From: Planctomycetaceae bacterium
Lineage (GTDB): Bacteria; Planctomycetota; Planctomycetia; Pirellulales; Pirellulaceae
Assembly: GCA_020638995.1 (NCBI GenBank)
Contig: JACKHM010000003.1
Location: 620,001 to 684,000, forward strand
Length of the DNA: 64,000 nt
Direction: 5' to 3'
The notes below the pieces were generated by a model. That model was not told where the DNA came from. It made no database searches and saw nothing but the letters and a program-made list of their open reading frames with translations. Position numbers and translations under genes: made by a program. Every line of letters starts with the position of its first letter. The stretch's first letter is position 1. Shown piece by piece: positions 52,694 to 61,349 of the stretch.

Positions 52694-52767
52694 AGTTCCT
52701 CTCTTTCTCGCGTAGTTCACGCGCGTACGGTTGCAAATTTCGGCGATGTATCTGGGCGCGCGGTCGA

Positions 52768-54156
52768 CTAGCCAACCGTTTGCAGCTGGCGCAACGAATC
52801 CAGCGTAGTGCGAACAATCTTGGCTTCCCGGCGATGTCGCTTGAGGCCGACGATCAGCTCGCTGGTCTTGCCGAGTGTGTCGCGGAGTGACGCTTTCAAT
52901 TGTTCTGCCGCGTCGATCAGCTCTTCCGTCGAGCTCGGCGCATGCTGCGGTTGATCAATCTTCGCAGTAGTAGCTTCTGCTTTCGCCACGGTTGTCTCCT
53001 TTGGGAATTGAGTGGTTTTGGTGGTTGTATACGCGTCATCGAGCGCGGAACTGATCCGCACCGCGTCGTCCGATGGTTTGATGGCTTCGCTCGGCGTGAG
53101 CACGGCCCACAGATACTTGCGGCGATCATCGACGCAAAGCAGCGGCTGGTCTGGTGCGAAGACGTGAATTTCACGGAAGCCCAGATCGAGAGCCCGGCGT
53201 AGAAACATGCGGTTGGTGTTGATCCGCTCCGGCTGTCCAGTGCGAGTCGAGTTCGACAGCAGTAGCTCGACGGGATTGGGTGCATCCTCGGACTTCGAGC
53301 GAATGAACACACTACCGTTGGCATCGACTGTCACGGGCGAGTTATATGCGTCGTCTCCCGGCAGTTGCTTGATCGACTTCACCAGAAACGCCGCGTCGTG
53401 CGAATCGATCTGGACGGAAGCGGCGGCACTCGCAATGTCGCGAACACAGGATTCGACATCCGGGAACCGGCCTTCTTTGCTGATGGCAAAGAAGAACGAC
53501 CAGCATCCCATGCGAAAACAAACCCAGTCGTCGGACTTGCCGACTTGAACGTTGCTACCGTGCGGCAGTTCACCGGAACCGAAGACCGTGCGCCGCGGTA
53601 TCATCAAGTCTTCGTCCCACGGGAAATCAAAGCCGGTTTCGAGCAGCATCTGACTTCCGTCCGTCGCGACAATCGTTCCCGATCCGCGTAGCTGAACACA
53701 CTGCAAAGCGTAACGCGTCGACTCCGGTGCCGCCGTCTGCATCGTGTCGTGCAACGACATAGCTAACTCCGGTGGGTTATCCGTGAGCGACGCCGGAATA
53801 TCTGGAAACGGACATGGCACTTCCGGCATGGCGTAACGGACCATCTGCGGAACGCTGTTGTCGTTCCAAGTGGCCAGAACTTCGTTGCCACCGGTTGCTT
53901 CGAGTTGAATCGGATCGTCCGCGCGGCCTTCCCAGTCGCCGAGACTCTTGAACGGCACGATCGCCTCGTCCGACTCACGAGGCTTGGGATCGTGATACTC
54001 GGCGGCGACTTCACTGGAGGCGATGCGGATTCGCAATCCTTCTGGCCCGGCGTGAAACAGAATGGGTATGTGGACACTACCTCTGCCAGTGTCGGTGATT
54101 GCACGGCGAAAGATGGTTTTCAGTTCGCGCGCAAGCGAACGTGTGATTTGAATCAA
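52768..54156 (-). CDS. Divergent DNA sliding clamp (DnaN-like) with C-terminal coiled coil
   Basis: 462 residues. Positions that recall the beta clamp are TIVATDGSQMLLE at about 161-173 (DnaN: ATDGHRLA), GRFPDVESCV at about 230-239 (DnaN: FPDYRRV), INTNRMFLRRALDLG at about 312-326, and KYLWAVLTP at about 347-355 (DnaN: YVVMPMRL). Spacing matches three clamp domains in about 355 residues. A ~105-residue tail with coiled-coil helices (TEELIDAAEQLKASLRDTLG) is an addition not seen in normal DnaN. It is too divergent to be the housekeeping clamp; an element-borne processivity factor for the nuclease and ligase nearby is inferred. Confidence 0.65.
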   Translation of the reverse strand: MIQITRSLARELKTIFRRAITDTGRGSVHIPILFHAGPEGLRIRIASSEVAAEYHDPKPRESDEAIVPFKSLGDWEGRADDPIQLEATGGNEVLATWNDNSVPQMVRYAMPEVPCPFPDIPASLTDNPPELAMSLHDTMQTAAPESTRYALQCVQLRGSGTIVATDGSQMLLETGFDFPWDEDLMIPRRTVFGSGELPHGSNVQVGKSDDWVCFRMGCWSFFFAISKEGRFPDVESCVRDIASAAASVQIDSHDAAFLVKSIKQLPGDDAYNSPVTVDANGSVFIRSKSEDAPNPVELLLSNSTRTGQPERINTNRMFLRRALDLGFREIHVFAPDQPLLCVDDRRKYLWAVLTPSEAIKPSDDAVRISSALDDAYTTTKTTQFPKETTVAKAEATTAKIDQPQHAPSSTEELIDAAEQLKASLRDTLGKTSELIVGLKRHRREAKIVRTTLDSLRQLQTVG

Positions 54157-54198
54157 GGGCGTTCTCCTAAGTTCAATGCGAATGAGTGTGTGAGCACA

Positions 54199-54390
54199 TC
54201 AATCACGACACCTCCTTTTGGGATTGGATCTGTTCGGTCGACTATCACACGAGCCGTGTTGAGATGCCTGACAAAACACTTGCATGGCCCACGCCGCGCC
54301 GGCCCACGCAAGAAGCACGGGCCAGCCGACGTAAAGAAATGCAAGGAGACACACGAGCAAGAGAACGCCAACGTAGCGATGGCAAAACAT
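54199..54390 (-). CDS. Possible small membrane protein
   Basis: From ATG 54390 a frame gives MFCHRYVGVLLLVCLLAFLY, a strong membrane segment, then LAWAGAAWAMQVFCQASQ and a basic tail. A start at 54480 (MSSNATRPSF) would overlap the preceding gene. It lies between the clamp and the small conserved gene at 54416 and shares their strand. The call rests only on hydrophobicity and strand. Confidence 0.35.
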   Translation of the reverse strand: MFCHRYVGVLLLVCLLAFLYVGWPVLLAWAGAAWAMQVFCQASQHGSCDSRPNRSNPKRRCRD

Positions 54391-54415
54391 TTCTATGTCT
54401 TTGTCTTTTCTCAAA

Positions 54416-54637
54416 TCAGGCCACCGATCGTAAGGAACGATGTCGCTGGTGAATGAGGGGCGAGTTGCGTTCGAGCTCATATTCGTCCCAGTCGATTGCC
54501 TGCGGAAATAGGTCGTCGGGTTCAGGATCGAAATTGACATCAGTTGGGTCCGCGATGCTAAAGCCCATTCGGCGAACATCGCAGAGAGTTTCGCCTGTAA
54601 CATCAGCAACGGCGCAGTTCAGTTCATGTTGGGTCAT
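54416..54637 (-). CDS. Small conserved planctomycete protein, 73 aa
   Basis: ATG 54637 follows GGAGAG and gives MTQHELNCAVADVTGETLCD, then VRRMGFSIADPTDVNFDPEP and an acidic segment (AIDWDEYELERNSP). I recall proteins with the MT-x-HELN-x-AVA-x-ATGET opening as common small proteins in planctomycete islands, of unknown role. The longer frame to 54751 would overlap the next gene. The first ~25 residues look like a small DNA-binding helix pair, as in a winged or ribbon fold, but this is a guess. Confidence 0.65.
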   Translation of the reverse strand: MTQHELNCAVADVTGETLCDVRRMGFSIADPTDVNFDPEPDDLFPQAIDWDEYELERNSPLIHQRHRSLRSVA

Positions 54638-54740
54638 CGCACTCTCCAATTGGTAAGTAAGCGACCACCCATCGCAGGGCAGTCGCATCAAAAGCAACTG
54701 CCCCGTAGGTACGAGGCAACGAATCAGATTGTCGTCTTGA

Positions 54741-54983
54741 TTACTGCTCAATCAGCCAGTGATCGAGTAGCCAAGTTCGTTCGGCTTCAAGAGCCATCGA
54801 ACGGTTTACAAACGGCCCGAGAACAGGACCATTAACCGGAGACATGTCGGCGGTCCAGCGACCATCGGTCGTTGGTTCAACATGCGACCCACGCCGAATA
54901 TCAGCTCGTCCAAGCGAATTCAGGTCGAGCGTTTCGTCATAGACACACCGGACATTGCCAGTGGTTTCAATCAACAGTTCCAT
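54741..54983 (-). CDS. Small conserved protein, 80 aa
   Basis: ATG 54983 follows GGAGG. Sequence MELLIETTGNVRCVYDETLD, then LGRADIRRGSHVEPTTDGRW and LGPFVNRSMALEAERTWLLD. A beta-rich N-terminus and a helical C-terminus; compact and soluble. Same gene pair as the preceding one in other planctomycete islands, as far as I recall. Its start lies within the end of the DUF3150-like gene's neighbourhood (12 bases after that stop), so the two are in one operon. Confidence 0.65.
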   Translation of the reverse strand: MELLIETTGNVRCVYDETLDLNSLGRADIRRGSHVEPTTDGRWTADMSPVNGPVLGPFVNRSMALEAERTWLLDHWLIEQ

Positions 54984-54994
54984 GCGATCCTCCG

Positions 54995-55942
54995 TCACCG
55001 TGATCGACGTAGGATGTTGCGGCGCGGACGATCGACGAGCAGATCATCGAGTACGTCTTGCACTTGTGATAGCTCGCTCGCCATCGATTGCCGTAAGACG
55101 TTGTTGTCCCGCAGAGATTGCGGTTCAACACCAGCGACGACATGATGGCAATGATCGACCAGTTCATCGAGTTGATCGTTGCTACGGATGTTTAATTCGC
55201 GGAACCGCTCAAAGAACTGCGTCAGGTTTTCGACGGCTGAGTCGCGAAAGACTTTGGGTTTCCCATCCGTTTGGCCAGACAGCCGTTCGGTTAGGTGCGA
55301 CACCAGACCTTGCAGTTCTTCGATGAACGCTGCCTCGGCTAACTGCACGGCTTCGTCAAACCGACCCGCAACTCGCTCGCACTCTTGGCGATACACTTCG
55401 GGATTGAGCTGCCGCAGGTACTCTGGCGGTTCCACCGAGGGAAAGTCCCAAGCAACTTGGAACATACCCTGGAGTGACGCGGGATAGTCAGCTGCATTGT
55501 ACAAGCTGCCTAGTCGTTCGCGGGCTGCCGACTTCAGCTCCGCGTAGTGTTCATCGAGCCCGGCGACAGATTCTGTAAGCTCTTGTTGTAGCAATGTCAG
55601 TTGTTCGTTGAACGTGTCGATTTGGCTTTGTCGAATCAAGCGAATGCCGGGCTCGGGATACGGCAGCGACATTGCTTTCCAGAGCGAAACGATGCGTGAA
55701 CGAACGCCAGTGACAGCCTTGAACGATGGATGTGCTGTGTCGAGCAGCTTTTTGCCAGCCGATAGAAACTGACCTTCGGCACCGAACGTGTCGGCAGCTT
55801 GGGCTTTCTGTTCGCTGTTCAGTGTCTTGCGCGTGCCGAGCCAGGTGAATGCAATTCGGACGGCGGCGAAAGTGGTTCGCAGTCGTTGCGACGGCGAGGT
55901 TGATGGTTGGACAGTGGGCGTGTCGAGAAGATTTGTTGACAT
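54995..55942 (-). CDS. DUF3150-like helical protein
   Basis: 315 residues from ATG 55942 (MSTNLLDTPTVQPSTSPSQR); the frame to 55978 is less likely. Mainly helical: FGAEGQFLSAGKKLLDTAHP, VRSRIVSLWKAMSLPYPEPG, IDTFNEQLTLLQQELTESVA, AARERLGSLYNAADYPASLQ. The W-K-A-x5-PYPEPGIRLI stretch and the general layout resemble DUF3150, a phage- and plasmid-borne family that accompanies MoxR-type ATPases and VWA proteins. The assignment is by recall and should be taken as moderate. A strong hairpin (CAGCAGCG-TGT-CGCTGCTG, 55981-55999) lies upstream, in the 218-base gap to the next gene. Confidence 0.6.
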   Translation of the reverse strand: MSTNLLDTPTVQPSTSPSQRLRTTFAAVRIAFTWLGTRKTLNSEQKAQAADTFGAEGQFLSAGKKLLDTAHPSFKAVTGVRSRIVSLWKAMSLPYPEPGIRLIRQSQIDTFNEQLTLLQQELTESVAGLDEHYAELKSAARERLGSLYNAADYPASLQGMFQVAWDFPSVEPPEYLRQLNPEVYRQECERVAGRFDEAVQLAEAAFIEELQGLVSHLTERLSGQTDGKPKVFRDSAVENLTQFFERFRELNIRSNDQLDELVDHCHHVVAGVEPQSLRDNNVLRQSMASELSQVQDVLDDLLVDRPRRNILRRSR

Positions 55943-56160
55943 AGATGCCTCGTAGGGTGTGAGAAACAGATCGCACAACGCAGCAGCGTGTCGCTGCTGA
56001 AAAGGTCTGAGTTCAAGAATCCCGGATTCAACCCATTTGATTTCGCAGTGTGGCTCACTCCGGGTGGGAATGTCTGTCTGCGCCTGTGGTGCCAGGTGAT
56101 CAGCCCGGCCAGGATAAATAGAGTCTCAGCTCAAGCCCGATCAGTACCGTGAAGACGTAT

Positions 56161-56409
56161 TCACGGAGACTCATCGCTCATGTAGCCGCCTTCCGCATTC
56201 GGCGGATTGAGTAGTTCGTAAGGATCACCGTCGAACAACATCGCCAGCGGGATCAACTCGTACTCGCAGTCGGTATTCACTGCGCACACGACCGCGATCG
56301 GTTTTCCCGTCTCGCGGTGCTGGCAATCAACGACAACCGCATCGAAGTGTCGTACAGCGCGACAGAGAGTATCAAAGTTAGTCTTATGCCCTGGAAGTAA
56401 GGCAGGCAT
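56161..56409 (-). CDS. Small conserved protein, 82 aa
   Basis: ATG 56409 follows ACGGAGG. Sequence GHKTNFDTLCRAVRHFDAVV, VDCQHRETGKPIAVVCAVN and LIPLAMLFDGDPYELLNPP. This pattern (TNFDTLCRAVxxGDAxxxECxDxxTGxPVAVxCAVN) is one I recall from planctomycete and other plasmid or island genes; function unknown. Alpha/beta, soluble, no catalytic motif. Confidence 0.65.
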   Translation of the reverse strand: MPALLPGHKTNFDTLCRAVRHFDAVVVDCQHRETGKPIAVVCAVNTDCEYELIPLAMLFDGDPYELLNPPNAEGGYMSDESP

Positions 56410-56511
56410 GAACGTACCTCCGTATAGATCGCTGGCGATTAGTGGTGAGCCAACGTCGAACGAAATGTGGCTTGGTGAAGCCTTTGGATCGGAGTCGGTG
56501 GAAAGGAAGAG

Positions 56512-56745
56512 CTACGCGGTTGCGACCTCGCTACAATCAACCTCTGCGTAGCCCTTCTTGGTCTTGGCGGCGACTTGCTTCGCAGCATGGCGGGCAGCTT
56601 CATCGTCGTTGTGGAACGTCTTAGCTTGAGATTGTCCGTCCGTGCCGATCCGGCCGAAAGTGACCGTCACTTGGCAACCGGAAACTGCGATTTCCCAAAA
56701 CTTGTACGACTTGCCGCTAACGAATTCAAAACGTCGTTTTAACAT
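56512..56745 (-). CDS. WGR-domain protein
   Basis: ATG 56745 follows AGGAGA. 77 residues made almost entirely of a WGR domain: RRFEFVSGKSYKFWEIAVSG, then QVTVTFGRIGTDGQSQAKTF with GRIGTDGQ in the place of the WGRIGTxGQ core, and AARHAAKQVAAKTKKGYAEV. WGR domains occur in PARPs and in bacterial DNA-repair-associated proteins and bind nucleic acid ends. The first Trp of the core is replaced by Phe here. It lies 61 bases after the stop of the DNA ligase gene, on the same strand, which supports a DNA end-processing role. Confidence 0.85.
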   Translation of the reverse strand: MLKRRFEFVSGKSYKFWEIAVSGCQVTVTFGRIGTDGQSQAKTFHNDDEAARHAAKQVAAKTKKGYAEVDCSEVATA

Positions 56746-56806
56746 TGGCTTCTCCTGAATTTTCGAGAATCGATTGGTGTGAATTGAACAACGTGAGGCG
56801 AGGGCA

Positions 56807-57820
56807 CTACGCGACACTGGGCGCGGTTTCACAAACGCGAACGAACGTGGGAAACCTTGGGACTCCGCCGTCAGTTAGCTCCTGATAGCGGAATGTGATC
56901 GTGGCTCCGATCGCTGGTGGAACGTCTCGCTGTGCATCGGTGAATCCACTCCCAACGGAAAACTGTTTGCCGTCTGGCAGCACAACGCGCAGTGCGCCCA
57001 TTCGTCCCTTGTGCCTGCCGCGACCGGCAATGTGCTCGACGACGCGAGCTTCGGCATCGTGAAAGGTCTTGACCTTGAGCAAGGTGTTTGACCGACCGGC
57101 CTCGTATCGTGATGCTGGCTGGCGAAGCATCAACCCTTCACCTCGCAATGACTCGATGCGAGCCAGTTCGTGACGAAGGTGGTTAATTCCCGTGCAACGA
57201 TGTTGCGAGAGGACTCGTACATGCGAATTCGATTGGCGAATCGTCTCGTTCAAGAACGTCAACCGCTGCTCGAATGGCTCCTCGATACCGGGTGCATCAA
57301 ACACAAGATACGCAATACGCCGCCAGTCATCAGGATCGTCATGGCGACGCACGATACTGACTGTTCGCTGGAACGCCTTACGAGCCAACCACAGTTCGCC
57401 GTCAAGCGGCGTCTTGGGGAACTCGGCAACGAACCAGGACGGGGCGTGATAGACGTTACCTTGCCGCGATATCAACTGCTGGCCATCCCAGTAGGCACGC
57501 ACGCCGTCCAGCTTTTCGCTCAGCCACCAATCGGTTGGGTCGTGATCTTCGTTCCAACTCTTCGCGAGCAGTAACGGCGGCGTGGTGGCTTTTGGTTGAA
57601 TCGTGCGTTGTGGCGACAGCGGTTGACCGATACGTTGCTGCTCGACCGTATCGCCTCGCAGCTTCCGCAAATGTTTGCAGGTTCGTCGTTCGATCGGCAG
57701 TGACTGATTGCGCCACGCTGGGCACGAGCACGAGTACACGCCGCCGACATTCTTGAGTTCGTACGGCTGACGCGCAGATCCTTGCATTTTGACGGACTCA
57801 CCGTCTTGGAGGTCGGGCAT
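56807..57820 (-). CDS. ATP-dependent DNA ligase with N-terminal SWIM zinc finger
   Basis: 337 residues. Residues about 19-52 are a SWIM finger (VYSCSCPAW with C31, C33; then C48 and H50 in TCKHLRKL). The ligase follows: motif I EKLDGVRAYW with the adenylation Lys K103, motif Ia/III region LDGELWLAR and LVFDAPG, motif IV GEGLMLRQ, motif V LLKVKTF, and an OB-type domain (RMGALRVVLPDGKQFSVGSG). It resembles the short ATP-dependent ligases (Lig E/B-like) of bacteria rather than the NAD-dependent LigA. It seals nicks in an ATP-dependent manner. SWIM plus ligase in one chain, beside a WGR gene, suggests repair of ends. Confidence 0.9.
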   Translation of the reverse strand: MPDLQDGESVKMQGSARQPYELKNVGGVYSCSCPAWRNQSLPIERRTCKHLRKLRGDTVEQQRIGQPLSPQRTIQPKATTPPLLLAKSWNEDHDPTDWWLSEKLDGVRAYWDGQQLISRQGNVYHAPSWFVAEFPKTPLDGELWLARKAFQRTVSIVRRHDDPDDWRRIAYLVFDAPGIEEPFEQRLTFLNETIRQSNSHVRVLSQHRCTGINHLRHELARIESLRGEGLMLRQPASRYEAGRSNTLLKVKTFHDAEARVVEHIAGRGRHKGRMGALRVVLPDGKQFSVGSGFTDAQRDVPPAIGATITFRYQELTDGGVPRFPTFVRVCETAPSVA

Positions 57821-57958
57821 CTATAAATTCCTTGTTGGGAAGTAAGTTCGCGCAGCAGCGAGCGCATGCCAGCGAACAACACGACAGAATGGAAATGCCG
57901 CGTTAAGACGGCGGGAAGAGTCAGTGGGGGGAAAGAACTCCCACGCACTGGAAGGCAG

Positions 57959-58711
57959 CTACTCGACCGCCCGGCCTTTGGCCTCAAGATGCTCGAAATC
58001 AGGAAAGTCCGTGATCGCCGATTTCACGTCGTCGCCGAGCCAGTCTTTCATCTCGCCGGCGAAGGCTGCAATCATTTCGTTCCATTCGCCGACTTCGCCC
58101 GCCAGCGCGGGAAAGTCACGTTTATCCCAGTAGTCACCTTCGTCACTGACTTCATCCAGAATGTCCAACGACTGGGCATGATCGAGCAGCCTAATGACAG
58201 CGAGGTGGCAACGCAGGAAGTTTTGCACGCCACCGCAATCCGGGTTGCTGGCATATTGGGTCTTACAGAATGACGACCATCGCCAACCGTTCAACCCTGT
58301 CCGTAACCTTCGTGTCGGTTGTACAAAGCCCTTGCCATATATGTACCGCTCCTCACCTTCGATTTCGAGGAAGCCTGGATACTTGCACAGACCGAGGTTC
58401 GCCGGTTCGCAACCTGGCCCAGGAACCGTCTCGAACGCCACAACGTGGGTTGGCGAGACGCGGTAGCTATGTGTACCGCCGCCCCGTGCCGGACGGCCGA
58501 CGTATTGTCCGGCTTGAATCAGCAGCCAGCGATGCGGATGGTCTCGTTCGAGCGACTCAATGTCACATTCGGTTCCAGAAAGTTCCACGATGTCGCCGAC
58601 GTGTTCAAATGGCAGATCGAGCGCTCGGCTTCTTAGCGACGCAACCAGCTCACGAGCGTTCTTTGGGCTACGTGTGTTGGATCGCAATGAGTAGTGAATT
58701 GTCAGCCCCAT
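57959..58711 (-). CDS. Hypothetical protein, 250 aa
   Basis: Starts MGLTIHYSLRSNTRSPKNAR; I recall proteins with MGLTIHY openings in planctomycete genomes, without function. Contains a Gly-rich segment (VGRPARGGGTHSYRVSPTHV), a Cys-bearing part (GPGCEPANLGLCKYPGF; FCKTQYASNPDCGGVQNFLR) and an acidic end. No signal, membrane segment or known catalytic motif. It lies 138 bases upstream of the ligase gene on the same strand and is probably part of the cassette. Confidence 0.6.
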   Translation of the reverse strand: MGLTIHYSLRSNTRSPKNARELVASLRSRALDLPFEHVGDIVELSGTECDIESLERDHPHRWLLIQAGQYVGRPARGGGTHSYRVSPTHVVAFETVPGPGCEPANLGLCKYPGFLEIEGEERYIYGKGFVQPTRRLRTGLNGWRWSSFCKTQYASNPDCGGVQNFLRCHLAVIRLLDHAQSLDILDEVSDEGDYWDKRDFPALAGEVGEWNEMIAAFAGEMKDWLGDDVKSAITDFPDFEHLEAKGRAVE

Positions 58712-58821
58712 ATAGGTACTCCTTCATTGAGTTGATTTTTGTACGACCGAACAAAAACACGCCGCCCAGCGAAAAGCACTGAACGGCGTAATACTAGGAA
58801 GTTGAAAACCTTTGCGAGTGA

Positions 58822-60075
58822 TCAGAACTCATCACCGAATTCAGGCAGGGCGAATGGCTGGCCCTTGTAACGCTCCTTCAATGTCGCCTGCATGACCTCG
58901 ATCTCACGCAGTTGTTCGAGGCGTCTTTCTTCCAGTTCGATTAAGCTCGCTATCAAGCGGCGAGATTCCTCGTCGGCGTTTTGCCAAAAGGCTGACTCGT
59001 CGATTGCGAGATCCGCGAAAACCTTCCGAGTTGTATCAAACTGCTCACCGATGGGGGTTAGATCCTTGGGAATGCCTTGCTCTTCCATCATCGTCCAAAC
59101 GTGACTGACGGCGGCAAGTATGTCATCATCGAGATCAAGGTGACGCTTTACCATCGCGACTAACTCAGTGTCAACGTTTTGTGTGGGCAGAGCGTTAGCA
59201 CGGTCGACCGCTGCTAGAAGGTTGGTAAACAGCCGTTCGTAATACTGACTTGCTGGTTCGTCTCCCGTTGGGGCAATGAATCGGTATTGGTGCAGATCAG
59301 CCACGGCAACTTGCCAGAACTTCGATGTATTGACGCCAATGCCTCTTTGCACCGGTGAGACGGCTGGTACGTAAATTCGAGGCGAGTTCCAGGGCTCGTC
59401 ATATCGTCGAGCGTCATTATGGTTTCTTGCGATATTCCCGGCCACGATGATCATAGCGAGAATCGTCCATCCGCACCCCCATTCGCCTTGTTTCTCCTTC
59501 GTTGGCTCTGGAGAGTCCGACGTTGCTGTTTGCAACTTCGCACTCCCGACTCGCTTGCGGCATACGACAACCACACGAGTGACCACCACGAGTGAGAGGC
59601 CAATGGCAAACACCCACCAGGCGAGCCAAGTCGGCAAGCCGAATAGCGTCGCAGTAGCGACGATTAGAAACAGACCAAAGACAACCGATGCCCACGACCA
59701 ACGCCCTTCGTTTACTTGCTCGGATTTCGCGTCACTCGGACCAGTGTCAGGCATTGGCAAAGCAGCGGCGTCTGGAGCTATTGTGTCTACCTTTGCGACT
59801 TTGGGCTGCCAAAAGTAGTTGGCAACGGCACCCACCAAACCCAGCAGCGCAAATCCGTAGATGAGACAACACCACGCGAGCCAAACGGGCATACCGAACA
59901 TGGACGCCGTCACCACCGCAACAAACATGGCAACCACGACCGACTGCCACGGTTGCTGTACGGCGAAACGGAGAACACGACGTCCTGTCGATAGTTCGGA
60001 ATTAGATCGATTGCTATTCGTAGTCACTGACGCATCAGCATCGACCTGCCCAGTCGACTCAATGTCGTTGTTCAT
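58822..60075 (-). CDS. Membrane protein with two related hairpins and a soluble C-terminus
   Basis: 417 residues. After a Ser/Asn-rich start there are two similar membrane hairpins: VVVAMFVAVVTASMFGMPVW plus LAWCCLIYGFALLGLV, and SVVFGLFLIVATATLFGLPT plus WLAWWVFAIGLSLVVV, evidently an internal duplication. A fifth helix follows (WTILAMIIVAGNIA). The C-terminal ~200 residues are soluble and helical, ending in a coiled coil (SLIELEERRLEQLREIEVMQ). No known domain. It precedes (on the minus strand) the hypothetical gene at 57959 and follows the 289-residue membrane gene. Confidence 0.6.
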   Translation of the reverse strand: MNNDIESTGQVDADASVTTNSNRSNSELSTGRRVLRFAVQQPWQSVVVAMFVAVVTASMFGMPVWLAWCCLIYGFALLGLVGAVANYFWQPKVAKVDTIAPDAAALPMPDTGPSDAKSEQVNEGRWSWASVVFGLFLIVATATLFGLPTWLAWWVFAIGLSLVVVTRVVVVCRKRVGSAKLQTATSDSPEPTKEKQGEWGCGWTILAMIIVAGNIARNHNDARRYDEPWNSPRIYVPAVSPVQRGIGVNTSKFWQVAVADLHQYRFIAPTGDEPASQYYERLFTNLLAAVDRANALPTQNVDTELVAMVKRHLDLDDDILAAVSHVWTMMEEQGIPKDLTPIGEQFDTTRKVFADLAIDESAFWQNADEESRRLIASLIELEERRLEQLREIEVMQATLKERYKGQPFALPEFGDEF

Positions 60076-60154
60076 CTGAACCTCCCTATACAGAATCTTG
60101 AGCTGTATCCATCGAATGAATCACATGGATGCCCGGCATCACGCCGAGTCAGAC

Positions 60155-61024
60155 CTAGTTCCTCGCTGCCACAGAATTGATAATCCCTCGCAAGACGTCG
60201 CCATTCGCATCAAACCTGCTGGGAACAGCCCACACCTGTAGTTCCACCCAGTGGTTGTCAAACTCAAGATGTCGGACGTGGTAGAACAGGTTGGTTGCTT
60301 CAATAGTCGCAACGAATGTCGTGTCAGCGACGGGGACGCCATCTTGCTGTACTACGACGGTTTCGATCTCTCGGACATCCTGAAGACGCTCCTTGTACGA
60401 GTCGATTGTCAGTTTCGCCAGCTCGTCGAGGGTACTCACTGTAGTGTCCGTGCGAGGAATCACCGTTGCAAATGCGTGCAAGTCGTTCGCCTGATCAAGC
60501 AAGTAGATGCTTCCGCTGACGTTAAGAGGATCATCCGCGAGCTGCCAACTTGCCGGTGTCGAAAGTGTGAATTCTCCGTCACCAAAGCTGTGTTCATTCC
60601 AGGGCTGATTTTCATTCGCTGCATTCGCTGCTGCCTGATGTGCCGCCTGCGTTGCAGGAATTAACAACGCAAGCGTCTGAAGCCCGATCCCGCATGCGAT
60701 CAACAACCCAGCTACGGCGAGCCAGCGCTTCTGCTTCGACTTGGGTACAGCCCGACCGAAAAGTCTCGCGACGAATGCACAGACACCCAATGCTGCACAA
60801 ACGAGCATGGCAAGCATCGGAAAAACCGCGATTGCGCCGAGGCTATCTGATATGTCTTTCCCAATCACTGCCGACAGCAGCGGGACTGCACCTGTGAAAC
60901 ATCCAATCACACCAAAGCAGACACACGCGAATCCCCACCACGGCTTTCCAAGCCACTGGTCAATCGTTGATCGCCCCACCAATTGGGCAGCAATCGGGGA
61001 CGTTTCTTCCGGTTTTTCTTCCAT
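60155..61024 (-). CDS. Membrane protein with a soluble C-terminal domain
   Basis: 289 residues. Three or four membrane helices in the first ~140 residues (WWGFACVCFGVIGCFTGAVP, IAVFPMLAMLVCAALGVCAF, WLAVAGLLIACGIGLQTLAL) lead to a ~150-residue domain with EFTLSTPASWQLADDPLN and VLRGIINSVAARN. The last part resembles the PsbP/'lipoprotein' domain often seen on membrane-anchored proteins (STPxxWxL start and a final RxIIxSV). It is transcribed divergently from the XRE regulator, sharing a 97-base intergenic region. Function unknown. Confidence 0.6.
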   Translation of the reverse strand: MEEKPEETSPIAAQLVGRSTIDQWLGKPWWGFACVCFGVIGCFTGAVPLLSAVIGKDISDSLGAIAVFPMLAMLVCAALGVCAFVARLFGRAVPKSKQKRWLAVAGLLIACGIGLQTLALLIPATQAAHQAAANAANENQPWNEHSFGDGEFTLSTPASWQLADDPLNVSGSIYLLDQANDLHAFATVIPRTDTTVSTLDELAKLTIDSYKERLQDVREIETVVVQQDGVPVADTTFVATIEATNLFYHVRHLEFDNHWVELQVWAVPSRFDANGDVLRGIINSVAARN

Positions 61025-61121
61025 TCGTGTTTCCCTAGTTTGTGAGGAGTTTGAAGAGCGTTGCCTAAATGCTACTCATAGTCCGTGGCTCATTATTGCA
61101 AAAATGATGACTATCAGCATC

Positions 61122-61340
61122 ATGGCTGACAGCGACATTTTGCAACGATTTGGCGAACGCGTGCGAGAGCTCCGCAAAGAGTGCGGATGGTCGCAAGAGG
61201 AGTTGGCCTTAGAGTGCGGACTCGATCGAACCTACATGGGCGGCATCGAGCGAGGTGAGCGGAATGTCGCGCTGCGAAACATTGGGAAAATCGCCGAAGC
61301 CCTTGGACTCACCGTCGCGGATCTGATGGACGGTGTGTGA
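61122..61340 (+). CDS. Small XRE-family helix-turn-helix regulator
   Basis: 72 residues from ATG 61122 (MADSDILQRFGERVRELRKE); earlier ATGs at 61104 and 61107 are possible. It is a minimal Cro/C1 domain: GWSQEELALECGLDRTYMGG, IERGERNVALRNIGKIAEAL, GLTVADL. Architecture and size match the C-proteins of restriction-modification systems and plasmid regulators. It is the only plus-strand gene of the cassette and faces the membrane-protein operon, so it probably controls the shared promoter. Confidence 0.85.
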   Translation: MADSDILQRFGERVRELRKECGWSQEELALECGLDRTYMGGIERGERNVALRNIGKIAEALGLTVADLMDGV

Positions 61341-61349
61341 TACCGGGAC

